This document shows positions 23,901-35,819 of a DNA stretch of 64,000 nucleotides, one piece after another (position 1 is the first letter of the stretch; every line of letters begins with the position of its first letter). The position numbers were made by a program, and so were the translations under genes. The DNA comes from Symsagittifera roscoffensis (lineage: Eukaryota > Xenacoelomorpha > Acoela > Convolutidae), in the NCBI RefSeq assembly GCF_963678635.1, contig NC_087069.1, forward strand, positions 4,106,166 to 4,170,165, written 5' to 3'. Below the pieces are notes generated by a model. It saw only the letters and a list, made by a program, of their open reading frames with translations. It was not told the DNA's origin and did not search any database.

Positions 23901-26900
23901 GTGAGCGTAATTTGCCTTTCTGTTAGCGATCATTTTGATTGAAATTAAAAATAAACCAAATGTCGAAAAGCGAAAAATCAGTTGAATATGAAATTAAAAG
24001 AATTTTTCAGACTAAGAGAAAAAATCAGCACGGCCTATATAAGTCGCAACTCTTTAAAAACCAACACAGAAAAACTGACACAAGAAAACCGGTTAAACTT
24101 CCACACAAAAAAACAAAAACAAGTTAAGTGAGCGTAATTTGCCTTTCTGTTAGCGATCATTTTGTTAGCGATCACACACACACACACAAACACAAAAAAA
24201 TTCGCTAATCAAGAGAGGCAATATATGGTCACTAAGCCGATATATTATAAGCCGCAACCTATCAAGCCGAAAAAAGGAAAGAATATAAAAACGAAAAAAA
24301 TATATGAAGTTTTAACAAATCGAGTTGGTAAATTACAAACGACATAGAAAAATTCGAACAGAGCAGATATTTGAAATCCTAACAAGCAACAAGCACAAGG
24401 TATTTCTGTAGTGGTAAATTGGTTGGTAAGAGGCTTCAAGGAAATGAGTCCAGATGAAAAGTCCTGTCAACAAAGTCGCAAGGGTAATAAGTACATAATA
24501 AGTAATAAGAAAAAGGCTAGCCTTGCTTTGAACCGGATTCGAACTTTGAACTGGGGCTTTTGAGTCTAACGCACGTCGGCGCATCTGCGCCATGGTCGCT
24601 TGACAAAACAAACACTTGCACTAAGAAAGCAGATAAGACCGTTCTTAAATTCCCGAAGCTAAGCAGAAACAGTGCCACCAAATGACAACTTACTAGCGAA
24701 ATGGATAGGAAAAAAATACATTCGTATTGTTAAGCTACGCTCGCTTGAGCAAACTTATTTTAAATTTGACTTCGGCTCAAAGACGTTTAAGAATCTTCAA
24801 TGATAGACACTTTCTTTCATTAAAAAAAAAACAAGTTAAGTGAGCGTAATTTGCCTTTCTGTTAGCGATCATTTTGATTGAAATTAAAAATAAACCAAAT
24901 GTCAAAAAGCGAAAAATCAGTTGAATATGAAATTGAAAGAAATTTTCAGACTAAGAGAAAAAATCAGCACGGCCTATATAAGTCGCAACTCTTTAAAAAC
25001 CAACACAGAAAAACTGACACAAGAAAACCGGTTAAACTTCCAAATCATACTCATCGTGCCCTTTTCCACTCCAAATTTTCAAATTTGATGTTTGTTTTAC
25101 ATTTTTCATAAATTCTGAGCTAATTTTTTCATAGCGTTGAAAATCCGCAGCAGTAACTTGGGAAAAATTAATTTTTCTTTAGTAATAAATAAAAAGGGCA
25201 TCTTTAGCTGCTATCTTTCCCTCAAACCAAATTTATTACCTCGGAAAAAATTCATCTCGAAAAAAACTCAGGGTTTTATAAAAAAAATCACTTATATTTA
25301 CACCTAGATGCCCCGAAATTGCTTTTTAACGAACTTTTTTTTCGAGAACAAATGATTTTAGAAGGTTCCGTAGAGTGATCAAATGTACTTTTATTTATCC
25401 AACACAGAGTCGAAGTTGCGCTTCGCATACACAAGCAAAATTATGACCGATAACGCTACTGAGAAAAACTGGACGAGTAAAACTTTGAGTCTACATAATT
25501 TCTCAAGAGACGCACACCAATTATGAGTCTACATAATTGCTAAGTGAAGCAAGCCTATCATTACGCATTAGCAGTCAATTTCAAAAACAAAATTACTAAC
25601 TAACATGCCTCAATTAATAGAGCGGCTAGTTCACGAAAAAGTTCATTAAAAACATCCGAACCTGCCCATGTTCGAACCCTGTTATTTAGTTGCGGGTCTC
25701 CTTCCCTACCTCTACGCAACAGATCCATGATACTTTGAAGCTAAAATGCTATTTGTAATATAATATCTTTAGCATTGGCTGTAGTTAATTGTTGGTTATT
25801 GATCAAAATGAAAACTTTCAACACGAAAACTAATATTTGCGACTTAGGTTGAAAAAAAAAAGAGTCCATACTATCACACAAGCTTTACTTGTGTAATGAC
25901 TATGCGTGCCTGGTTTCAAAAAAACTGAGCAAAGTCAATGTAAATTATAGACAGAGGCGAAGCTGAACATCGCAAACACAAGAAAATACGGCAAAAATTA
26001 TCTTTTTAAAGGTCAAAAAAGTATAAAAAAATCTAATTACATCTGAAAAATAAATGACGTCTACAGGAATTGAACTTCAATCTTCGGAACGACATGTTTT
26101 CCAGCTTACTGCCCCACACAATGGTGCCACTGACGGTTAAAAATAAGCTCCAAGCAAGAAAGCTGCAAAAGGGAGCTTCAAAATTCACACACAGAGGCGA
26201 AGCGGCGTTTCGCATCACTTTCGATACAACACAAACCATAAAAAAATAAGACGTCGAAAAAATGAAAAGATAAAAAACCAAGTCTACAAAAATTTTCGTG
26301 TCTCGGTAATAATTCATTTTAGGCAAACACACCAGCGAAAACAATTAAATACTAAATTGGCAACTGAACAAAATTTGATCAGACATTAGTTGACCAGAAA
26401 AAAATTGATTTTGCACAAAAGTTTTAAGTCTCTTCTCTCCCCCCCGATAAAACTACAAGGAACAACACTTGCAACCATAATAAAATTTCATTAATAAGTC
26501 ATTCAAAAATTCAATTTCATGCATAATGTTCAAAAAACGAGGCCCGGCCGGAACTTGACCCCGGGCAAAATTTCCAAAATTGGAGATTTTCTAAGGCCAT
26601 ATTTTTTCAAAACGCAGGGCATAGACGTTTGCGCAGGTAAGGTTAATTTAGGGTGCGAAAGCGGCCACGTTACTGAAAATTGTTAAGGTTCAATAAAAAT
26701 GCAAGTAGGAAAAGCAAATAAGAATCGAAGAAAAGTTGTTAACGTGAAAAAGACAACCTCCTGACTACAAGACAATTGCTCTCGCAAGTGTAAAAACACC
26801 AATTTTGCAAGTAATAAATTATTTATTTACTTATTTAAAGGAAAAAACTACTACTTGCCCTTTCAAATGAGGTCTCTATCTCGGATTTGGCTGGGTAGTT

Positions 26901-29900
26901 TGAAAAAAAAATGAAAAAGATTCCAAAAATCGATCAAAAATTTGACTTTCCTAAATCCATACAGTTTTCTCTTCTTAAGCATAGGAATAGATTCTGCTTT
27001 CCACACCATGATTTCAAAATGAAGACTTCAACACCCTCATTTTTTAAAGATTGATCCCTTATTATCAGATTTAGCTAGCACTTTTCGAAAATAAGGACGA
27101 ATTTTTTTAAATGGTTAAAATTTCAAAAGGGATTTTTCCGTTGTCCATATCAACTTTTCTACAAAAAAATAGAGTGAAAGAGAAAACGCAGGAAAAATCT
27201 AAGCACAATGTTAGTTTTAAGGAACTATCAACCTCAGAGATTTTCTAAGGCCATATTTTTTGAAAAAGCAGGGCATAGAAGTTTGCTCAGAAAAGATTCG
27301 TATAACCAATTTTTTTCCTTCCGGTTAAGACCTAAATCTCAGATTTGGCAGTGAAGTTTTTGAGGCCATATCTTTTTTTCTATCGAATTTAGGGAATAGC
27401 CGCTTTAGAAGGGGAAATTGTCATAAATTGTTATTTTGATTGAAACCTTCATCTCAGATTTGTGCTTTTAAAACTTGACAAAATCAAAAAAATTCAAAAC
27501 AAATAGGCCAAAAATCCCCCTGCTGAAACTTTCGAAGGCTGTAGAACGAGAAAAAAAAGATTAGCTAACTATTCAGGCACATAAAAGAGCAGCCGGATTT
27601 TTCATTGGTACCATTTTTTTGAAAATCGGTAGTAGTTTCTGTGAAAAAATGAAATTTCTGATAAAAGTGAAAAAAAAATTCGAAAGCGTCGCAAAAAAAA
27701 CACGAACAACAAATCCCATACGTTTTCAAAATACATGTTTTTTTCCAAATGTAAACTAACACTAGCCAAAAAAAGCAGCAAAATAAGCCATAAAATTTGT
27801 TATGTTCAAATAAGCTAGACTTCGCTGCGCTTCGCAAACACTAGCGAGAACACGAGAAAAGCTCTAGAGTTCTAAACAGTGCAATAAGTAAAAATAAGTC
27901 TTGAATTAGTAAAAATTCGGCCACACCTCGGATTCGAACCCATGACCTAGAAATTTTGAGTCTCGCGCACTAACAACTCAGCCACGGACGCTTAGTCCAT
28001 CACCAACACTAGCCACAAAACAAAGCCGAGAACAGATGCTATGAAACTTCCAATGCCACAGATCGTGATTATAGCAAAGGCACACAAGTAAACTATTTAA
28101 ATGAACACTTTTATATTCGAGTTATGTTAGAAAAAAAGAAGATTCTTACTAAAACACTAGCTGCTTGCTAGCGTTATAAAAAAGGGACAAAAACTCCTAA
28201 AAGACTCCTGAAAAAGGTGAAACTTACGAAGATTAGCTTTGTTTACTATATTGTATAGAAGTCATGGTTAACGCTAATTTTGGGCATAACCACGTTCAAA
28301 AATCACTAAGTGACAACATACCTTAAGAACAGACTGCTCGTTTAACATCTGATACAAACTATCTTTCCGGCCCTCTTGGTTATGACTAGGGTTTCCAGTC
28401 GTGTTTTTTAGGTTCATCTGCATCTTTTCATCTTGCTTCATTAAATTCTGAACTTGGGACGAATTTTGCAGTTTGCGAACTGAATTCCAACAAGCATCAC
28501 GGGCCAACATCACCAAATCACTACAGGAGAACCTAAACATTGGTTTTATTGTGCTTTGAGCTCGATTAATTATAATTGTCAACAAATTAAATAATTTTAA
28601 TTTTTTTCCAAGCATTGGATCTCTCATTAGGATAAACACAGAGTCGAAGCTGCGGTTCGCAAACACTTGCCAGATCACGGCCAAACAGCATCTCTATCAA
28701 GTGCAATAAAAAAGTGGAAATAAGCCTCATATTAGCAAAAAATCGGCTATGTGTAAGATTCGAATCTGCAACCTACTGCACTTGCAATCAAGAGATTTTC
28801 AATCTCACGCACTATCCACTCAGCCACGCAAGCATAACAACCGACAAAAACTAGTCACGAATAAAGCAGCTACATATGCTAACAAACTGCCAATGCAATT
28901 CAGCAAAAGTGGCACCAAATACAAATAGACTCGATTTTGCAATTAATAATTTGGAATTCAAACAAACTGAAGTCATCCACACTTTCGTTGCATGTAACAA
29001 ATCGCATAGCATAAAACCAAATTATGTATAAAATATGCATTTCAAAAAATTGCGAGATATATTGAGTTAGAAAATTTTTGAAATCGAGCTTTCATTATTG
29101 AGCTTTCATTCGGTTGATTCGATGAATTAAATATGCATTAACTGCTATTCGAATGTCTAGGACCATGCTATCAAAAATCTTTAAAGGTGCTTTAGAATGG
29201 CATCAATATTTGCGATTTCGGTTGAAAAAAAGAAGGTTCGTACTAATACACTCGCTTCGCATGTGTAAAAAAAACTACCAATTAAAAACAACTTTATAAC
29301 CATTCGCTCCAACTTGCGGAGACTCGGCTTAAACTTTGTTGGGCTACATAAGAGGCTCACTTTGATATATTTTTGTCAGCAATTCAACCGGTGGTTTAGG
29401 CGTGATGTTTGATTGACAAACAAAAATTGTTTTTGGACCCGAATTGCTCTCTGTTATTTTGCTATAACTTCAACCAATTTTTGTCTTCATCGTTTTTAGT
29501 CCAAAATCAACCGAATTTGGGGAAAACGCGTTTCAATGTTTTTCCTTTTTGTCCGGATAATTTTAAATTAGCACAGTAGTGGCAACTAGTTGAAACATAC
29601 AGTTTTAATTAAAAACAGCAATTTGTCAATTTTGAGCAATTTTGGCATCCAAATTTGAATATAGGTTACGATCAGCCATTTTTTGTCTGAAATAGGAGCT
29701 TTTGCATTTAAAAATTGGTCATTTGCTCTTCCGTCTTAATTTTGTCGGTTCCAATTTTTGCTACCCTCTATAAAGCCGAATTTTGGGTTATAAGTTTTAT
29801 GATCAACGAATCTCAACAAAAATAATTTTCCTAATACTGCTAATATCTACGTGCGATTTCATTTAAAACCAATTTAGAAACGTACGAACCGTTTTAAAAA

Positions 29901-32900
29901 AAAGATAAATAACCTTAAAGGATAGTTTTTGAGCAAATAAAACTGCCCACTATTGATCACACAGAGACGTACCGGAGCTTCGCATCGCCGACAATACAAC
30001 GTACAACATAAGCGTAGCAATTCAAGCCAGTAACGAAAACACGCGTGGGAAATCACTACGGCAAAAAAAATGGAGTTCAGAAAAACAGTCGAGAAACCAA
30101 ATTAAGTGAGCTTTTATTTTTTTATTTACCGAGCAGCCACTAAGCTGACAATAGGAAGGTAGACACTATTGAGCCAAAAACATTAACTGAATAGTTTTAA
30201 ATCAGTTTTTGCCCTTGAAACTACACAAAACAATTCAAATGCGCCGATAAAACATTAGCCAAAATTATTAGGGCTGAATATTGCTTTGAGCGGAACAAAA
30301 CAAAAAAAAAGAAATAGTCAAGAGTAGTACAGGAATAAATCGAAATTGCTTGCCACTGCCATGAAAATTGCCTACAGCTCAAAAAAATCTGCGATGTGAC
30401 AACTTAGTCGACAAACGATAGTCCGACAATCCAATTTTCCCAGATGTACACCGAAAAAAATCCAGGCCTGACCGATACTCCAACCAGATACCTAAGGCTG
30501 CAAAAGCAACCGCTTTTCCTCCAAACTAAGTGGGAAAGCGACACAATTTGTAACGGTTCAATAAAAATGCAATTTGACATTTCCATTTAAAAAAAAACGC
30601 TCCGACTATGACATCCAACATCAAATAATACACACCTTTCAGTCACACTTGCCAAATACTCAAAGAACTCATCTGTCAAGTTGTGTTGAAAATTCGTGAA
30701 CTCATGTTTTATAATGGCAAATCGAGTTTGTTGGTCTGGCAACGTGACATAAACCAGTCTATCGAACCTCTTCCGAACCGGACAGCAGATATCCCATGGT
30801 TTACTAGTAGCCGCGACGATCACAGACACACCTAAATAAAAAAAATCGTCTAACCCCTCTGTATCTAAACCAAAAGACAACTTTCTGTATCTAAAGAAAA
30901 CTACATCTACACAAACTAACTCTAACTAGAAGCAGAGAGTCAAAAAAGTGATTTCAAGGTGCGATTTGATGTAGAAAAAAAATCAGATTTCAAAGATGAC
31001 AGAAATTGAAATTTAGGCATGAGTTTGGTTTTCGTTGGCCACCGAGAAAAAATGACAAAAACTAACGAACTAAGTTTTTTCATGGCCCAGTAAGCACTAA
31101 AAACAATAACAGGTAAGTAACTAGTTCGAAACTTGGGCAGAATTTAGGATTTATACACAAACTCATCCTTTTGGTTAAGAACATGCCTTTTTATGGCTCT
31201 CCAATTGATATATTGTGCCCCGATAACAACAAACGACACAATCTAAAACTAAAGAAAGGAGCAGAAGTTTCAAAAACAAGAGGAAGCTTTCGGGAGACAA
31301 AACTTTACAATATTTATACATAGACAAAAAAAGACACTTAAAAACAGTAAGATTTTAATTTTTCTTCACCATTAGTTTGTTCAAGTGTAGAAATACTTAG
31401 TTTGAAAATCATTCGAAGGTATTCAAAACGGCTAGATAATTCAATTTCAATCATTACACAGGGTACACAAAATATAACTGTAAAGTTATCTTGAGCCGAT
31501 TACGTTGAAAAAAGTCAGGTAGAATTAAATTAATTTTTCTCTTAAAAACTGGTCAGATGAATATTAAATTAGCATAAAAGTTTTCTTACTTTTTAATTAT
31601 TTTTATTACGTATATTTTAATTAAAAGGTAAGTTAAAGTAGATTAAAACCAATAGAGGTGACTTTAAACTAGTTTTTGAAAATTTTCAAAGTATATTTAC
31701 GTTCATACCTTAAGTGCTTCTAATCGCGTCATTTTCTCAAAAATCTAAGACATTTAACGAAGTTTTTTTTCGAATAATAAATAACCTGTCCCAGCCATTT
31801 TATATCAATATTGCATTGACGTTGAAAAAAGTTAAATGCTCACTCATTCAAATTAAAACTGGGATTAAATTATGTTACTGTAAAAATCACACTACTTTCG
31901 TTAAACTCACAAGGATGCGATAATCGTCTAGAAACTAAAACTGTTGCCTGAATAATTTAGGCAACTAAAAAAAACGGATGCCGATAGAATACAAAATTTT
32001 TCTTTCTAGGAACATTCCCGAAATTTTTATCGAAGTCTCAGAAGAAAAATATGATAAAAAAGACAATTGCCAGCGTGATTTTATATTGAAACACAGATAC
32101 GTAGCTGCGCTCCTTAAAGAAGAGCAAGAGTGGTGATGAGCAAGCTTTTAAGATCAAAACAAAAACAAACAAGCAAGTCGATCAAAACAATCTGAACGTT
32201 TTCAGCCGGAAACAATAACAAAAAAAAAATGATTTTCTTCACTCAACATCAGAAACACAAAAGATAGTTGAGATCCATTGGAAAATGTGGCCCTGAAAAT
32301 TCGCTGGAAACATGGGCAACATAACGTCCCCTTTTTAGACAATTTTTCAAATTACCGAAATGTGACTGTTCTATTGGTGCAAAAGGAAGTAAACGCTGTA
32401 TTCCCGAAATCAGGCTTGAATAGTATAAAACTATGTTGTCCGAAGACAACGCTTGATCCTCTGCGAAAAAGCAGTTGTAGCAACTACACCCCACGGCAGA
32501 ACCTATTCATATTTACACCATGACGCAAAAACTAAATCAAACAAAATCTGTGTTTTCGAGTAAAATAACATCCCTTAATCGAAGCCCAAAACTATTCAAC
32601 CTTTTTTAATACTAAAAAATAATAGACTTCAAACTAAATTTGAGAAGAGCTTATACATATAAATCATGAACTGTTAAATTTGTGATAACTAAAGAGTTTC
32701 CTACTAGTTGTAGTTTCTCTCGTTAAATATCATCCTGATTATTTTCCTCTGCACAAGAAAAATAGGTTCGACATTTGTGAAACTTGTTCCTCTATATACC
32801 AATAAACCATTTTGTACGATGCTTTTGAAATCATAAAATGAATTCAATGAGCACTTCAACTGGCACATTTTTTCTCATTTGCGCAATATCTCCACAATGT

Positions 32901-35332
32901 ACAAATAAAGCTTTATTTTTTTCAACTTGGGTACAAAAAGACAGTTTAGAAATGAACAAAAACATCGAGATATCTGTAAAATCGTTTATGTGTTACATTA
33001 TGTGCATATACTATTATCTCTGGTAAAAACCTCGAGGGACTTAACCTTGCATGCGAAATCAGTGTTATCTGCAAAAAGGTAAATTTTGAGTCTTTCACGC
33101 AATTGGGCATATCATTTATAGATACCAGAAACAGTAGTGGACCAATTACAGATCCGGTAGGGAATACAAGTGATATATTCAACCGATATGAGCACACGCA
33201 ATTAGTAAAAAAAAACATATTTCCGATTTCATAAATAGCTCCAAAACCAATTATTGTATAAACCTCTTATTCCTTTTTCAAATGATCTAGTTGATCAAAT
33301 TCCTTTTTCAGATCCATGAGCATGCTACACGTCATATCATTTTTTTCGAGCTGGAGTTTTTCTGTTCATTCGACCAAGGCATTGATCGTCATTATATTTT
33401 TGACAAATCCAAACAGTTCTTCAGATCAAATATTGAATAGGTTCAGAAGTTGCAAAGACGCCAAAGAATTACTTTTTCAAAAAATTTACTACAGCAATTT
33501 AACAAAGAAATCAGCCTACAATTATTTTCATCTGTTCAACTCCCCTCTTTGCAAATCGGTGAACGTTGCCCCTTTTGAGAACCTCTGGAAACTTCCCTTT
33601 TGTAAATGAAAAATTGTTGAAAACAGAAATGAACTGCTTCCTGAATTGACGCAATTAGTAAAAAAACACATTTCCGATTTCATAAATAGCTCCAAAACCA
33701 ATTATTGTATAAACCTCTTATTCCTTTTTCAAATGATCTAGTTGATCAAATTCCTTTTTAAGATCCAAGAACATGCTACACGTCATATCATTTTTTCCGA
33801 GCTGGAGTTTTTCTGTTCATTCGACCAAGGCATTGATCGTCATTATATTTTTGACAAATCCAAACAGTTCTTCAGATCAAATATTGAATAGGTTCAGAAG
33901 TTGCAAAGACGCCAAAGAATTACTTTTTCAAAAAATTTACTACAGCAATTTAACAAAGAAATCAGCCTACAATTATTTTCATCTGTTCAACTCCCCTCTT
34001 TGCAAATCGGTGAACGTTGCCCCTTTTGAAACCTCTGGAAACTTCCCTTTTGTAAATGAAAAATTGTTGAAAACAGAAATGAACTGCTTCCTGAATTGAG
34101 TTGGTATTTACGCTGGCAAACGTAGCCATTATAATCTTAAACCGATCTCTATGTCATTGAAATATGAATGAAACTTACACCTGACTGTAAAAAAAATGGT
34201 TTACTAGAAAAAAAAACTTTTTTTCGATTATGAGACAAGCGTTGCATTGTATCGCAAATTTTATAGGGGTAGGCCCTGAATTGCTGGAGCCCGGAAAATT
34301 ATCAGGCCAGAATCACTTTTGTTTCTACAGAGAAAATACTGCAAAAATTTTTTAAAATCAAAAACTGATATTAATACCACGAACCTGTTTAGGGGTCCAT
34401 ATCTTAGGGGTCTGTCTATCTATGAAATTGACAAGCATGGTTCTGAACAAAACTATATTTAAAGTTTTGCTGTACTGGTTCCGATCTGAAATCCGACTTT
34501 ACCCGGCTTCGGAAGAATTGAGATTTAGTTAGCAATTGAGAATGGGTTGTTGATTTTTATAGCATCTGAAGCTCAAAAGGAAGCTCAATACAATTTCTTT
34601 CGATATTCAGTTTGAAAATGAATGCTGCAATGGATAGCTACCGTAAAATAGATCCAACGTCATCCTCCATTTCGAATGAAACGGTAAAATAATATCCGAC
34701 AATCACACTAACATTCAAGTTAAAAACTAGATATTACCTGGTTGTTTGTCACAATCGTCGATTTGTACCAGCAGCTCTGTGGTTATTCTTCTACATGCCT
34801 CTGGCGAGATTTTTTCGCTTTCGTTTAAAAGACACTCAAAATCGTCAATGAACAGAATCACAGGTTTCGGAAGAGTTTTCTTGACTTCGTTAAAGATATC
34901 CACGACAGCACTAGAACATAGATAATCAAATGCCACAGGTATACTATTCTTTTCAAACTTTATGAAGTTTTTGAGCAGCCATTTGAGTTTAATTAAGATC
35001 ATTTCAGAGGAGATGACCAAAATGCACTATATTTAATTATTTCAAATTTTTAGACAAATTAATTGTTTGTTGTGGTTCCGAGCAAAAATCTCACCTCAAC
35101 TTCTTCGTAGTTTCAAATCATCCCACCAGAAAAAATTTAATATAAATGAGTATTTAGATGTTTTAGTATAGTTTTTCATACCAGATGAAGTCTTGTACCT
35201 TTCAGGGTTACAACCATTTCTAACACAGTTCGATGGAACAAGATCATTTCCATGTGCCCGAATCACTGCTGCGGAATTTTGAGTCAAAGCAATTGAATCA
35301 TTCACTAGTTTCGTTTTCCCAGCACCTGAGGG
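20976..35332 (-). CDS. VPS4-like AAA ATPase, multi-exon, partial at 5' end
   Basis: Five minus-strand exons join in phase without a stop: 35332-35199 (Walker A, PSGAGKT), 34910-34738 (Walker B region, PVILFIDDFECLL, then EACRRITTELLVQI), 30831-30636 (VIVAATSKPW, RKRFDRLVYVTLP, HNLTD), 28532-28322 (FSCSDLVMLARDACWNSVRKLQ) and 20976-21074 (VDDALLNMKKSVDDEEIAKF, ending YGQD-stop). Each border is AG|exon|GT. Order and residues follow VPS4, which disassembles ESCRT-III filaments on endosomes and at abscission. Oddities: the Walker B glutamate is Asp, sensor-1 Asn is Ser, and the pore-loop aromatic is absent. The MIT domain and N-terminal exons are not found, and an exon for the beta domain may be missing between 28322 and 21074. 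The introns are full of mobile elements. A divergent paralogue or early pseudogene are both possible. Confidence 0.85.
21725..22302. mobile_element. Tc1/mariner-type MITE with long inverted repeats
   Basis: The two ends are inverted copies (CACTAGTGGACA... at 21725 and its complement ending at 22302) flanked by TA at 21723-21724 and 22303-22304, the target duplication of Tc1/mariner elements. The inverted repeats run for roughly 200 bp each side, leaving a short central loop, and no transposase is encoded. It sits in the last intron of the VPS4-like gene. A related single end is at 37829. Confidence 0.85.
22621..22655. repeat. Palindromic 'acacagaggcgaagctg' motif
   Basis: First of at least eight copies (others at 25401, 25950, 26190, 27811, 28635, 29958 and 32089) of a phrase of the form ACACAGAGGCGAAGCTGCGC followed by TTCGCA; the centre can fold as GCGAAGC/GCTTCGC. 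Two or three copies are the ends of longer SINE-like elements. Confidence 0.7.
23222..24162. repeat. 0.94-kb tandem duplication, copy 1
   Basis: Nearly identical to 24160-25040 at an offset of about 939 bp. It begins with a (CA)n run (about 23229-23250), contains a tRNA-like SINE head on the minus strand (B-box-like 'gcattcgaact' near 23592) and ends at 'ggttaaacttcc'. The minus-strand ORF it contains is repeated in copy 2 with one change and is probably not a gene. Confidence 0.85.
24163..25040. repeat. 0.94-kb tandem duplication, copy 2
   Basis: Second copy, diverging from copy 1 right after 'ggttaaacttcc' near 25040. It has a shorter (CA)n run at about 24172-24190. Very few differences from copy 1. 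Confidence 0.85.
25401..25895 (-). mobile_element. SINE-like element with terminal hairpin (copy 1)
   Basis: Begins with the 'aacacagagtcgaag' motif and ends after 'gttgaaaaaaaaaa' with a hairpin ACACAAGC-TTTACTTGTGT (25877-25895). A degenerate tRNA-like stretch on the minus strand includes 'gggttcgaacatgggc' (B-box-like) near 25660. The same ends occur at 27811-28175 and 28635-29265. Confidence 0.6.
26190..27560. other. Intronic DNA with degenerate direct repeats
   Basis: No exon recognised. A phrase of about 60 bp ('gagattttctaaggccatatttttt...gcagggcatag') occurs at 26583-26645 and again at 27236-27300; 'atctcagatttggc'-like phrases recur near 26876, 27334 and 27448. Family unknown. Confidence 0.55.
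27811..28175 (-). mobile_element. tRNA-derived SINE (copy 2)
   Basis: On the minus strand, box A (TGGCTGAGTTG, complement of 27974-27984) and a perfect box B (GGTTCGAATCC, complement of 27930-27940) are spaced as in a tRNA. The anticodon-loop region (GAGACTCAAAATT) resembles tRNA-Leu, so a Leu-tRNA origin is likely. The left end is the 'cttcgctgcgcttcgc' palindrome and the right end the hairpin ACACTAGC-TGCTTGCTAGCGT (28154-28174). Confidence 0.75.
28635..29265 (-). mobile_element. tRNA-derived SINE (copy 3)
   Basis: Same layout as 27811-28175: palindromic left end, box B-like AGATTCGAATCT (complement of 28756-28767), box A TGGCTGAGTGG (complement of 28816-28826), and a right-hand hairpin ACACTCGCTTCGCATGTGT (29247-29265). 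About 270 bp of additional sequence to the right of the tRNA head distinguishes it. It interrupts the intron just upstream of the 28322-28532 exon. Confidence 0.7.
29266..30635. other. Intron of the VPS4-like gene
   Basis: No exon or recognisable element except one 'acacagagacgtaccggagcttcgca' motif at 29958-29985. Otherwise unremarkable AT-rich sequence. Confidence 0.5.
30832..32945. other. Intron of the VPS4-like gene
   Basis: No coding exon identified. It contains one copy of the palindromic motif near 32089. A pair of opposing ORFs at 32249-32523 shows no known domain. The rest is AT-rich and featureless. Confidence 0.5.
33197..33648. repeat. 452-bp tandem duplication, copy 1
   Basis: Starts at 'acgcaattagtaaaaaa' and ends at 'aactgcttcctgaattg', directly followed by copy 2 (33649-34100) with only a few differences, one of them a homopolymer indel (33577 against 34029 region, ttgagaacc/ttgaaacc). 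Confidence 0.9.
33649..34100. repeat. 452-bp tandem duplication, copy 2
   Basis: Second copy of the LINE-internal duplication described at 33197-33648. Confidence 0.9.
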
Positions 35333-35479
35333 CTGAAGTACGAAACCAGAAAACGTTTTAAAATTAAAAATCTTTGCAGGACGCGGAATAAAAATATATC
35401 AAAAAAATTGGAAGCAACTTAAAACATTTGAACAATATCGACAAACTTGTTTCTTTTCCATTATAGCCCAGCATCAAAC

Positions 35480-35642
35480 AGGTATCAAATTAATGCGGGG
35501 ATATGTTGTTTGAAACATTTCGTGGAGGGTGGTTGTTTTACGATCATTTTTCGCGATTCCTTTTCTTTGTTGCGATGATTTGTCTGGGCTACGATCAGAT
35601 TTCTTCCGGAAGATGTGACGAGTATATTGTAAAATACATATT
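35480..35642 (-). CDS. Tentative upstream exon of the VPS4-like gene
   Basis: A strong acceptor (TTTTTGACTTCAG) precedes 35642 and a GT donor follows 35480. Read in the frame that splices in phase 0 to the Walker A exon, the exon ends LHEMFQTTYPRINLIP, which fits the HLF...PWRGILLFG stretch just before the Walker A loop of VPS4 only loosely. The 163-nt length gives a consistent phase. Upstream residues do not resemble VPS4, so this exon could be wrong. Confidence 0.35.
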
Positions 35643-35819
35643 CTGAAGTCAAAAATCGAGATTTCTGAGATGTAAAAGAAGATGAATAAGAGTAAATAAT
35701 TAAAAGCAGATTAACCGAAAGAAGACAAAGTTTTTGATTCTTTTTCGATTTGCCTCCGGTGCTTCGAATTTTTAACAACTCATAAAAACCGCATATATTG
35801 GAAAAAAGATCTGCATCTT

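Larger units (their letters stand above)
32946..34100 (-). mobile_element. LINE remnant with internal tandem duplication
   Basis: The minus strand encodes broken reverse transcriptase: FPTGSVIGPLLFLVSINDMPNCVK (33068-33150; motif B region of Jockey/CR1-type LINEs) preceded, at larger coordinates, by MFLDLKKEFDQLDH (motif A region, normally LDLSKAFDTVDH) and GKFPEVLK. The motif A part is present twice because of the 452-bp tandem duplication. Frameshifts and stops throughout. It lies in the intron between the 34738 and 30831 exon borders. Confidence 0.75.

Noticed and set aside
23325-24611. Repeated minus-strand ORF (MFCQATMAQMRRR...)
   Set aside because: Identical because of the 0.94-kb tandem duplication; the sequence covers a tRNA-like SINE head and has no protein-like features besides a chance hydrophobic run.
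27918-27992. A functional tRNA-Leu gene on the minus strand
   Set aside because: Boxes A and B are good, but the acceptor stem does not pair, the variable arm is degenerate and the sequence lies in a repeat family; called SINE instead.
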